Part shown: piece by piece, positions 1 to 6,816 of the stretch
Position numbering within the stretch: the first letter of the stretch is position 1
Layout of the letters: each line of letters starts with the position of its first letter
Source: Bacteroidales bacterium
GTDB lineage: Bacteria > Bacteroidota > Bacteroidia > Bacteroidales > P3
Length of the DNA stretch: 12,880 nt
Direction of reading: 5' to 3'
Assembly: GCA_900771365.1 (NCBI GenBank)
Contig: CAAGNU010000185.1
Coordinates: forward strand, 1 to 12,880
The notes under the pieces: generated by a model
Told to the model about the DNA's origin: nothing
Database searches by the model: none
The model's input: the letters and a program-made list of their open reading frames with translations, nothing else
Position numbers and translations under genes: made by a program

Positions 1-29
1 CCTGCTTCTGATGTGTTTTTGTATGCCAT
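1..29 (-). CDS. 5' end of an unidentified leftward gene (partial)
   Basis: Read leftward from an ATG at 29, the visible codons give MAYKNTSEA before the window ends. Nine residues are too few to name a product. The call rests on context: a well-formed Bacteroidetes-type promoter on the same strand sits at 54-84, leaving a short leader of roughly 15-20 nt before this ATG. No Shine-Dalgarno sequence is visible. The gene is divergent from the arginine deiminase gene, with about 750 bp between the two starts. Confidence 0.45.
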
Positions 30-53
30 ATCAATTCCCTTTCAATTTTTTTG

Positions 54-84
54 CAAAGATACGAAAAATTTCTGACATAACAAA
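54..84 (-). promoter_or_regulatory. Bacteroidetes-type promoter for the leftward gene at 1-29
   Basis: On the minus strand a TTTG (-33-like, positions 84-81) is followed after 19 nt by TATCTTTG (positions 61-54). The second element matches the Bacteroidetes -7 consensus TAnnTTTG exactly, and the spacing is within the known 19-21 nt range. The expected start point is near 47, about 18 nt before the ATG at 29. Confidence 0.7.
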
Positions 85-118
85 ATGATTAACACTATTT
101 TAATTTATAGAACTCCCC

Positions 119-163
119 TTCATGTTGTCTTTATCTTTCTTTTTTCATGTTGTCTTTATCTTT
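119..163. repeat. Two-copy tandem repeat, 25-nt period
   Basis: The 20-mer TTCATGTTGTCTTTATCTTT occurs perfectly at 119-138 and again at 144-163, separated by 5 nt of pyrimidines. It lies upstream of the leftward promoter at 54-84. It could be a tandem regulator-binding site or a simple slippage product. Nothing in the sequence decides between these. Confidence 0.75.
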
Positions 164-248
164 TGTGAAAAAAAATCCAGGGTGCAAAATGAGTCTAATT
201 GAGTGATATTCTGAGCGAAAATTGAGGTTTTGGATGACTTTTCGATAT

Positions 249-268
249 TGCAAATATACGATTTTTTT
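249..268 (-). promoter_or_regulatory. Leftward -7-like element inside a 20-nt inverted repeat
   Basis: The plus-strand bases 249-268 are the exact reverse complement of 605-624, which contains the arginine deiminase -7 element. Read leftward, the site gives TATATTTG (258-251), a full match to TAnnTTTG preceded by an A-run. I see no convincing TTTG about 20 nt upstream on this strand, so promoter activity is less certain than for the partner copy. If active, it would give a long leader for the leftward gene at 29, or a separate short RNA. Confidence 0.45.
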
Positions 269-277
269 CAATAATGG

Positions 278-493
278 GAGGTTTTTCTTGTGGCCGATTT
301 CTGAAGATTCGCTTTTAACATTTTGAAGCTTCTCCGCAGCTTCGCTTTGGGTTCGCTTAGGGAGCGGAGCTACAGCGAAGGAAGAGCGAAGGTAAGGCGG
401 AGCTGCTATGGGCTGTCGAAGAGGTGTTCTGTAATGATAATTTAATGTAACGTGGCTTGGATTTTAACATTTTATGAGAGGTTTTTCTTTGTG
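278..493 (+). repeat. Dispersed short repeats in the gene-free upstream region
   Basis: Two short words recur here. GAGGTTTTTCTTGTG at 278-292 returns with one extra T at 478-493. TTTTAACATTTT occurs at 313-324 and again at 462-473. Both words lie outside any gene. The rest of 270-588 is AT-rich with no credible reading frame, apart from the GC-rich hairpin at 327-407. Confidence 0.6.
327..407. repeat. GC-rich imperfect inverted repeat (possible long hairpin)
   Basis: In an otherwise AT-rich spacer, this segment folds back on itself in blocks. CTCCGC (332-337) pairs with GCGGAG (397-402). CTTCGCT (340-346) pairs with AGCGAAG (385-391). TTCGCT (352-357) pairs with AGCGAA (374-379). AGC (327-329) pairs with GCT (405-407). 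The loop is about 358-373. No T-run follows on either side, so it is not a standard terminator. Its composition contrast with the flanks suggests an inserted repeat element, but one copy cannot prove that. Confidence 0.6.
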
Positions 494-588
494 AAAAAGG
501 GGAGGGGTTGTTGATGTTTTTTTTTATTCGCTATGTTTCATGCAGTTATGCGGTGAGTTGCGAGTTTTTTTATAAAGATTTGAAAAGT

Positions 589-622
589 TTTGTGGCGGAT
601 TCGAAAAAAAATCGTATATTTG
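589..622 (+). promoter_or_regulatory. Promoter of the arginine deiminase gene
   Basis: TATATTTG at 615-622 matches the Bacteroidetes -7 consensus TAnnTTTG exactly. A TTTG at 589-592 lies 22 nt upstream, slightly wider than the usual 19-21. The predicted start is near 629, giving a leader of about 155 nt before the ATG at 785. The -7 region is part of the 20-nt sequence repeated in inverted orientation at 249-268. Confidence 0.6.
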
Positions 623-628
623 CATTGT

Positions 629-675
629 CTGTGATGTGTGGCATCACAGCATGAAGACGTTGTATGACAGCGTCT
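629..675 (+). promoter_or_regulatory. Two hairpins in the deiminase 5' leader
   Basis: CTGTGATG (629-636) pairs perfectly with CATCACAG (642-649) around a 5-nt loop, right at the predicted transcript start. AGACGTT (655-661) pairs with AGCGTCT (669-675), one pair being G-T, around a 7-nt loop. No U-run follows, so neither is a plain terminator. Stable 5' hairpins often protect mRNA or take part in leader regulation. I do not recognise a known riboswitch here. Confidence 0.55.
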
Positions 676-693
676 AACGAGTATTGTGAAACA

Positions 694-770
694 GATTGGG
701 AGGCGAGAAGATTGGAAGATTAGAAGGTATTGCAAGCCTTTGAATCTTCATATCTTCAAATCTTCAAATC
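694..770 (+). repeat. Octamer tandem repeats in inverted arrangement, 15 nt before the deiminase start
   Basis: The left arm is built of 8-nt units from 694: GATTGGGA, GGCGAGAA, GATTGGAA, GATTAGAA. The right arm, 743-770, is AATCTTCA, TATCTTCA, AATCTTCA, AATC. Bases 707-726 pair with 746-765 (17 of 20 positions), leaving a 19-nt loop. In RNA this would be a long stem in the leader ending about 19 nt before the ATG at 785, so it could affect ribosome access. The architecture recurs in three other spacers of this window. Confidence 0.75.
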
Positions 771-784
771 GGAAATGCAAATTT

Positions 785-2044
785 ATGGATAATAAATTAG
801 ATATAGACAAAACTACAGTAAACGTATCCAGTGAGTATGGTCATCTCAACGCTGTGCTGCTTCACCGCCCCGGCGTGGAGATTGAGCGTATGACCCCGGC
901 TAATGCTGCCGAGGCGCTGTATAGCGATATCCTCAGCAAGCATATTGTCGACAAGGAGTATGCTTCGTTCTGCGGCGTCTTCGAGAAGTGGACCAAGGTC
1001 TACTATGTCGAGGATGTGCTCGCCACTTTGATGGACTATGCCAATATCCGCCAGTTCCTCGTGAAGAAGAGCTGCGAGCTCGACGGCTGCGGGCATCTCG
1101 TGGACCGCCTGCTCCAGCACGACAGCCGCCAGCTGGCCAAGGAGCTTATCGAGGGTGTGGCTTTCGACCCTGCTATCGACCCCGAGCGCTTCCGCGACGA
1201 CCGCTATACGCTGAAGCCCCTTTACAACTTGTTCTTCACTCGTGATGCCTCTTCAACGGTGTATGGCGAGGTGCTCATCAACTCGATGTCGTTCCCTGTC
1301 CGCCAGCGTGAGACGCTTATCTACAAGGCTATCTTTGAGAACTATTTCCACGCTCATACTTTCTGCGCCCAGGAGGCTGTGGAGAGCGCCCGCACAGAGG
1401 GCGGCGACGTGCAGATTGCGGCGCCCGACCTGCTCTGCATCGGCCAAGGCATCCGCACCAATATGATGGGTATCGACTTCATGGCTAAGAAGTTCGCCCA
1501 GGAGCGCCCCAAGTTCCGCATCATCGCCCAGGGGCTGCCACATCAGCCTGAGTCGTTCATCCATCTCGATATGGTTCACACTTTCCTCGGCAGCCATCAG
1601 GTGATGGTTTATGAGCCGCTGATTAAGAAGACGGGCATCTTTGCCGATAAGTCGACCACACTCATTGAGTGCGATAACGGCAAGATCACCTATACCGAGT
1701 ACGACAATATCCTCAAGGCGCTCAAGGCCTGCGGCATGGATATGGAGCCTGTGCTGTGTGGCGGAAGCGATGCCTGGTATCAGGACCGCGAACAGTGGCA
1801 CAGCGGCGCCAACTTCTTCGCCCTCGACGACGGCAAGATTATTGGCTATGAGCGTAATGTGAACACTATAGAGGCACTCGACAAGGCCGGCTTCTCCGTG
1901 CTGGATGCCGACGAGGTCTGCTCTGGCAAGGTGGATATGAAGGACTACGAGAAGTTCGTGGTCACCTTCAAGGCTTCCGAGCTGCCCCGCGCAGGCGGAG
2001 GCGCCCGCTGCATGACTATGCCCATCAACCGAGAGAAGGCTTGA
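785..2044 (+). CDS. arcA: Arginine deiminase
   Basis: This cytoplasmic enzyme hydrolyses L-arginine to L-citrulline and ammonia, the first step of the arginine deiminase pathway. The 419-residue product is of usual family length. All the catalytic positions of the guanidino-group-modifying fold are present: D154 in FTRDA, E205 and D208 in EGGDV, H260 and D262 in HLDM, and the nucleophile C409 in GGGARCMTMP. The start at ATG 785 gives the family-typical N-terminus leading to LLHRPG. An in-frame GTG at 686 would add 33 residues translated from the repeat hairpin and is unlikely. No ornithine carbamoyltransferase, carbamate kinase or arginine-ornithine antiporter gene adjoins it, so it may work for ammonia production or acid resistance, or with partners elsewhere. 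A related amidinotransferase is the main alternative, but the RCM motif favours deiminase. Confidence 0.88.
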   Translation: MDNKLDIDKTTVNVSSEYGHLNAVLLHRPGVEIERMTPANAAEALYSDILSKHIVDKEYASFCGVFEKWTKVYYVEDVLATLMDYANIRQFLVKKSCELDGCGHLVDRLLQHDSRQLAKELIEGVAFDPAIDPERFRDDRYTLKPLYNLFFTRDASSTVYGEVLINSMSFPVRQRETLIYKAIFENYFHAHTFCAQEAVESARTEGGDVQIAAPDLLCIGQGIRTNMMGIDFMAKKFAQERPKFRIIAQGLPHQPESFIHLDMVHTFLGSHQVMVYEPLIKKTGIFADKSTTLIECDNGKITYTEYDNILKALKACGMDMEPVLCGGSDAWYQDREQWHSGANFFALDDGKIIGYERNVNTIEALDKAGFSVLDADEVCSGKVDMKDYEKFVVTFKASELPRAGGGARCMTMPINREKA

Positions 2045-2072
2045 GGCTATATATAGTAATGTAACATTAATT

Positions 2073-2115
2073 ATTTGAGAATCGGGAATTGACTCTTTAG
2101 CCTTCAAATCTCAAA
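2073..2115. repeat. Degenerate inverted repeat after the deiminase gene
   Basis: TTTGAGA (2074-2080) pairs with TCTCAAA (2109-2115), with a partly paired interior. Positions 2073-2092 match 8023-8042 at 18 of 20 bases, although the two lie after unrelated genes. The right arm resembles the AATCTTCA units at 743-770. It may act as a weak terminator, though no T-run follows. The rest of the 120-nt spacer shows no clear promoter for the next gene. Confidence 0.6.
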
Positions 2116-2164
2116 ACCTTAAAACACCTTTAGAGAACGTAAATACAACTAATTGATAAATTCT

Positions 2165-5100
2165 ATGAAAAAGTACCATCTGATGAACAACATTATAGGC
2201 TGGGTGATTTGTATCATAGCCTGTACTGTTTACATCCTCACTGCCGAGGCTACGGCATCGTGGTGGGATTGTGGCGAGTACATTGCCACAGCAACAAAAC
2301 TGCAAGTGGGTCATCCTCCGGGAGCACCTTCTTTCCAACTTATCGGACGTCTTTTCTCGATGTTCTCCACTCCTGAGAATGTCGCCCATGCCGTCAATGT
2401 GATGTCGGCCGTTTGCAGCGGCTTCACCATCATGTTCCTCTTCTGGGGTATCACCTTGATTGGCAAGCATCTGCTTCCCGATCCCAAGAACCCCGATATG
2501 AAGGATCCCCGCACTTGGGCAGTCTATGCTGCCGGCGTGGTTGGCGCTCTGGCATATACTTTCAGCGATACATTCTGGTTCTCCGCCGTTGAGGGCGAGG
2601 TCTATGCCATGTCGTCGTTCTTCACGGCTGTGGTGTTCTGGGCTATCCTCAAATGGGAGGAGCAGGCCGACGATCCCCGCTCCCTGCGCTGGCTCGTGCT
2701 GGTATGCCTCCTCGTGGGTATCGCTATCGGCGTCCACTTGCTGAACTTGCTGACGGTTCCTGCTATCGTCTATGTGGTCTATTTCCGCAAATGGCCCAAG
2801 ACCACCTTTAAGGGATTCGTCTGGAGCGGCGTTATTTCCGTTATCTTGCTGGCCGTTATCTTGTGGGGCATCATCCCGGGCATTGTCAATGTGGATTCCG
2901 CTTTTGATGTCTTCTTCGTCAACACGTTAGGCTTGCCATTCAATTCGGGCACCATCTTCTTCTTCCTCCTTCTGGCTGCCGCCATCGTGTGGGGCCTTTG
3001 GTACACTTCGGCCAAGAAGAAGAACAAGCCTGTTATCAATACTGCCATCCTCGGCTTCTTGATGCTGGTTGTGGGCTATTCCACTTTCTTCCTGCTGGTT
3101 ATCCGTGCCAACACCAACACGCCTCTGAACGAGAACGCGCCTAAGGATGCCGTGGCTATGCGTGCCTATCTGGGCCGTGAGCAGTATGGCGAGACTCCTT
3201 TCCTCACGGGCCAGTACTATACGGCTGGCGACCCCATCGATGCCGAGCGCGGCTATACCAAGTATGTCCGCGGCACCAATGAAAAGGGCAAGGACCGCTA
3301 TATCCCCGCTTCCTATCAGCAGAAGTTCGTCTATCGCCAGCAGCATACGGGCGTGTTCCCCCGTATGTGGAGTAATGATAACGGCCGCCGTCACCCCGAG
3401 TTCTATGAACTCTGGGCAGGGCCGGTCCGCGGCGACCAAAAGCCAACTTCTTCCCAGAACATCAAGTTCTTCAACGGGTATCAGATGGGCTTCATGTACT
3501 GGCGCTACTTCATGTGGAACTTCGCTGGCCGCCAGAACGATATCCAGGGCCATTATTTCAATGATGATGGCACCCGCGACTATATGAACGGCAACTGGAT
3601 CTGCGGCATCAAGGCTATCGATGAGGCCCGTCTCGGACCTCAGGACAACCTCCCCGACCACATGAAGAACAACAAGGCTCGCAACGTCTACTACTTGCTG
3701 CCCTTGCTGCTCGGCCTCTGTGGCTTGCTCTACCATGTCCGCAAGAATAAGAAGGATGCCTTTATCGTCTTCGTCATGTTCTTCATGACGGGTATCGCTA
3801 TCGGCATCTACCTGAACATGCCTCCGCGCCAGCCCCGTGAGCGTGATTATGCCTTTGTGGGTTCCTTCAGCTTCTTTGCCATGTGGATTGGCTTGGGCGT
3901 CATGGCTCTGACCGATTGGCTCACCCAGCTTTTCAAGAAAGAGAAGCTCTACAAGTTCATCCTCCCTGTGGTCTTCGTGCTGTGCATGCTTGGCGTGCCT
4001 GTGCTGATGGCTTCGGAGAACTGGGACGACCACGACCGTTCGGAGAAGTATGCTGCCCGCGACTTTGCCGAGAACTATCTCGCTTCGGTCAAGGATAACG
4101 GCATCCTCATCACCTTCGGCGACAACGATACTTTCCCCTTGTGGTATGCTCAGGAGGTCGAGGGCTTCCGCACTGATGTGCGTATCCTCAACTACACCCT
4201 CTCTGGCATGCATTGGTATGTGGAGCAGCTTTACAACAAGCTCTATGAGTCTGAGGCTATAGAGTTTACCCTGCCCAAGGAGTTCTATGGCCTGGGCAGA
4301 GATATGGTCTACATCCAAGACCGTGGCGAGGATTATTATGAGGTGACCGATGTGCTCGCCCTTTTGCGCGACCATCCCGAACAGTTCAAGGTGCGCGACC
4401 AGCGTGGCGAAGAGGTTATCCTCATCCCCACCAGCCACTTCAAGATTACGCTCGACATTCCCGACTTGGTCAGCCGTGGCGTCATCCCCGCAGAACTTGC
4501 TGACAAGGTGGAACCCGTCATCAAATGGCAGGTCACCAAGGGCAACTTGTTCCGCCATGAGCTGATGATGCTTGATATTATCGGTACCAATAAGTTCCGT
4601 CGCGATATCAACATCATGAACCCTGGCTACATCAAGGAAGTGTTCCCGCCCATCCGCCAATACTGTGTACAGGATGGCATGAACTACAAGGTGCTTCCTT
4701 ATCCTGCCAAACTTGGACAGCCTGTGCTGTTTGACAAGGCCGATAATCAGTACACGCTCCAGTCATTCACAGAGTCTTCCTACGACTACTTCTTGAAGGG
4801 CTATAAGGGCGCAGACGGCGAGATGCACTCCTTGCAGTGGGGCAACCTCGATGCCGACATCTATGTCGACCCCGTGAGCGACAACATGGGTACTGTTCAG
4901 CGTCAGTCTTTCACCATCGCGGCTAAGGAACTTATGCAGAAGGGCGATACCATTCGCGCTCGCCAAATGCTGGAAATGTCCGACTCTGTCTTCCCTGAGG
5001 CCAACTTCCCATACGATAAGTACAGCTTCCTCATGATAGAGGTGTACAAAGATGCCTTCGGCGTAGAACGTGCAGCCCAGATTTGGGACAGCATCCTCGA

Positions 5101-5293
5101 GTACTACACGCAGGATCAGACCTATTATAGTCAGTATCTCAGCACGAAGAAGGCCTCTGGCGTAGAGGGTCTCTTGCAGGAGAACGCGCAGATGTTCTAC
5201 AGCCTCAGCATGATTGCTCGTCAGGCATTGAATGACGACAAGCGTGCCGAACAGGCCAATACTATGTTGCAAAGTACAGGTTTTGGTTACTAA
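2165..5293 (+). CDS. DUF2723 / GT117-type multispanning membrane protein
   Basis: The 1042-residue protein belongs to the large Bacteroidetes DUF2723 family, named glycosyltransferase family 117 in some annotation schemes and resembling O-mannosyltransferase-type membrane enzymes. It probably acts in the inner membrane on a lipid-linked sugar and an exported acceptor; the substrate is unknown. The N-terminal half has about eight membrane segments (first at 9-28). The acidic motif WWDCGEYIA, with D35 and E38, follows the first segment, then GHPPGAP at 49-55; this resembles the acidic first-loop motif of C-type glycosyltransferases. A soluble loop near 315-505 is followed by four more segments (about 505-618) and a soluble C-terminal domain opening with NWDDHDRS and containing the family signature DNDTFPLWY from D653. 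ATG 2165 is preferred to the in-frame TTG at 2153. The next gene begins 2 nt after its stop, implying coupling. Confidence 0.85.
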   Translation: MKKYHLMNNIIGWVICIIACTVYILTAEATASWWDCGEYIATATKLQVGHPPGAPSFQLIGRLFSMFSTPENVAHAVNVMSAVCSGFTIMFLFWGITLIGKHLLPDPKNPDMKDPRTWAVYAAGVVGALAYTFSDTFWFSAVEGEVYAMSSFFTAVVFWAILKWEEQADDPRSLRWLVLVCLLVGIAIGVHLLNLLTVPAIVYVVYFRKWPKTTFKGFVWSGVISVILLAVILWGIIPGIVNVDSAFDVFFVNTLGLPFNSGTIFFFLLLAAAIVWGLWYTSAKKKNKPVINTAILGFLMLVVGYSTFFLLVIRANTNTPLNENAPKDAVAMRAYLGREQYGETPFLTGQYYTAGDPIDAERGYTKYVRGTNEKGKDRYIPASYQQKFVYRQQHTGVFPRMWSNDNGRRHPEFYELWAGPVRGDQKPTSSQNIKFFNGYQMGFMYWRYFMWNFAGRQNDIQGHYFNDDGTRDYMNGNWICGIKAIDEARLGPQDNLPDHMKNNKARNVYYLLPLLLGLCGLLYHVRKNKKDAFIVFVMFFMTGIAIGIYLNMPPRQPRERDYAFVGSFSFFAMWIGLGVMALTDWLTQLFKKEKLYKFILPVVFVLCMLGVPVLMASENWDDHDRSEKYAARDFAENYLASVKDNGILITFGDNDTFPLWYAQEVEGFRTDVRILNYTLSGMHWYVEQLYNKLYESEAIEFTLPKEFYGLGRDMVYIQDRGEDYYEVTDVLALLRDHPEQFKVRDQRGEEVILIPTSHFKITLDIPDLVSRGVIPAELADKVEPVIKWQVTKGNLFRHELMMLDIIGTNKFRRDINIMNPGYIKEVFPPIRQYCVQDGMNYKVLPYPAKLGQPVLFDKADNQYTLQSFTESSYDYFLKGYKGADGEMHSLQWGNLDADIYVDPVSDNMGTVQRQSFTIAAKELMQKGDTIRARQMLEMSDSVFPEANFPYDKYSFLMIEVYKDAFGVERAAQIWDSILEYYTQDQTYYSQYLSTKKASGVEGLLQENAQMFYSLSMIARQALNDDKRAEQANTMLQSTGFGY

Positions 5294-5295
5294 TA

Positions 5296-5553
5296 ATGGA
5301 TTCGAAAAAACAAGTTAAGAAAATAAAGAAAGTCAGCATCAGCCTCCCCGAACGGGAGGCTGAGCTGCTGGCTCTCTATGCTCAGGAGGCGGGTATCTCT
5401 CGTCCGAAAGCCGCTCATCGTATTGTGCGCGAGTTTCTGCGTCAATACAAGGAACGTCGAGGCGAGAGCGCTTTGCAGCCTAAAAATCAGCTTGGCCTTT
5501 TCGACTCTATACAGATAGATATCTTCAACAACACATCTAAGACTTCTGATTAA
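5296..5553 (+). CDS. Small ribbon-helix-helix-like protein
   Basis: The product has 85 residues. Its layout is a basic N-terminus (MDSKKQVKKIKK), a short strand VSISLP, a helix EREAELLALYAQEAG, a turn at S-R-P, and a second helix KAAHRIVREFLRQYKE. This is the order of a ribbon-helix-helix DNA-binding fold. The last 30 residues look unstructured. It begins 2 nt after the DUF2723 stop and ends 22 nt before atpB, so it is almost certainly cotranscribed with them. I cannot name a target. It could regulate its own operon, or be an antitoxin-like protein without a visible toxin. The fold is inferred from the pattern alone. Confidence 0.7.
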   Translation: MDSKKQVKKIKKVSISLPEREAELLALYAQEAGISRPKAAHRIVREFLRQYKERRGESALQPKNQLGLFDSIQIDIFNNTSKTSD

Positions 5554-5575
5554 TCTGAAACTTAATACAATTACT

Positions 5576-6781
5576 ATGAAACGTTTATCCTTTGTCGTAT
5601 TCGCTTTCGCCCTGCTCTTTTCCACTACCTTACGTGCGCAGGACTTTGTAGAGTTGCTTGCTGATGAGTCTCTCCCTACTGAGTCTGTTGCTATTGACGA
5701 TTTTGAGAGTGAAGACCCCTTGGTTGAAGAAGCTCTTGAAACAGAGAATGCCGAAGGCGCTTTTGACCCAGGCTCTATCATCATCGGCCATGTCACGGAT
5801 GCCCATTCCTGGCACATGTTCGACTTCATGGACAAGCAAGGCAACGAGCACGCTGTGGCCATTCCTCTGCCTGTTATCCTTATCAATAACGGACACCTCG
5901 ACATCTTCATGTCCTCCAAGTTCCACCACGGCCATGCCGACTATAAGGGCTACCGTCTTGTGGGTGGTGGCGTTGAGAAGGAAGAGATTGTCTGCGTTGA
6001 TGAGGCTGGCAATGTGATGTTGGACGAGGCTGGCAACACAGTCAAGCCTATCGACCTCTCCATCACCAAGGTGCCCGCAGCTATCATGATTATCGTCATC
6101 CTCTTGATTGTGATTGTCATGATTGCCAAGAACGCCTACGTCAAACATGAGAATCAGGCACCCCACGGCTTGCAGTCTTTGGTCGAGATTTTGGTGGTAT
6201 TCGTTCGCGACAGCATCGTTCGCCCCATGATTGGCGAGAAGCATTATCAGAAATATCTGCCCTATCTGCTGACGTTGTTCTTCTTCATCTTCTTCAGCAA
6301 CTGCATGGGCCTGATACCATTCTTCCCCGCAGGCGCTAACGTGACGGGCAACCTCGCCGTTACCGCAACTCTCGCCGTCATCACCTTCATCATCACCAAC
6401 CTCAGCGGCAACAAGCATTACTGGGTTGATATCTTCAACACTCCCGGTGTCCCGGCATGGTTGAAGGTGTTCCCCTTGATGCCTCTTGTCGAGCTCGTGG
6501 GCGTCTTCACCAAGCCCATTGTCCTGATGATCCGACTCTTTGCAAACATGACGGCAGGCCATATCGTCATTCTCGGCTTTGTTGTCATCATCTTCGTCAT
6601 CAGCAACACGCTCAGCATGGCTGTAGGTGGCGTCGTCTCCGTCTTCTCCGTCCTGTTCAGCGTCTTCATCAGCTTGCTGGAATGCTTGGTGGCCTACATC
6701 CAGGCCTTCGTCTTCACTATGCTGTCTTCGCTCTATATCGGCATGGCCGTGCAGGAGCCCCATCATGCTGAAGCTAAATAA
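5576..6781 (+). CDS. atpB: F-type ATP synthase subunit a
   Basis: Subunit a forms the ion half-channels beside the c-ring in the inner membrane F0 sector. The 401-residue product starts with a signal peptide likely cleaved after LRA-21, then an extracytoplasmic extension of about 145 residues containing an acidic stretch and FHHGH, as is usual in Bacteroidetes. Membrane segments begin near 167. The essential arginine is R320 in MIRLFANMTAGH. E306 corresponds to E. coli E196 and Q376 to Q252. H329 and E369 occupy the places of E. coli E219 and H245, so these residues are swapped, as in mitochondrial-type a subunits. No other ATP synthase gene adjoins it: upstream is the RHH gene (22-nt gap), downstream pgk (35-nt gap), although atpE normally follows. 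No premature stop or frameshift is visible, so it looks functional. Confidence 0.93.
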   Translation: MKRLSFVVFAFALLFSTTLRAQDFVELLADESLPTESVAIDDFESEDPLVEEALETENAEGAFDPGSIIIGHVTDAHSWHMFDFMDKQGNEHAVAIPLPVILINNGHLDIFMSSKFHHGHADYKGYRLVGGGVEKEEIVCVDEAGNVMLDEAGNTVKPIDLSITKVPAAIMIIVILLIVIVMIAKNAYVKHENQAPHGLQSLVEILVVFVRDSIVRPMIGEKHYQKYLPYLLTLFFFIFFSNCMGLIPFFPAGANVTGNLAVTATLAVITFIITNLSGNKHYWVDIFNTPGVPAWLKVFPLMPLVELVGVFTKPIVLMIRLFANMTAGHIVILGFVVIIFVISNTLSMAVGGVVSVFSVLFSVFISLLECLVAYIQAFVFTMLSSLYIGMAVQEPHHAEAK

Positions 6782-6816
6782 TCGTGTAAACCTTTCAGCC
6801 CTCAAAATTATATAAT

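Noticed and set aside
538..735. 65-codon minus-strand frame in the deiminase promoter region
   Set aside because: It overlaps the promoter, leader hairpins and repeat arm, and its product has no protein-like pattern.
686..784. Upstream GTG start for the deiminase
   Set aside because: It would translate the repeat hairpin into a basic 33-residue extension not seen in the family; ATG 785 gives the usual N-terminus.
1253..2107. 284-codon antisense frame over the deiminase gene
   Set aside because: It mirrors the deiminase codons and begins inside the repeat spacer; no motif supports it.
2153..2164. TTG start for the DUF2723 protein
   Set aside because: It adds only four residues, and the ATG at 2165 gives a typical MKKYHLMNN start before the first membrane segment.
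2927..4660. 577-codon open frame on the minus strand
   Set aside because: It lies wholly antisense to the DUF2723 gene, which has family motifs throughout. The antisense product has no recognisable motif and arises from codon bias on the coding strand.
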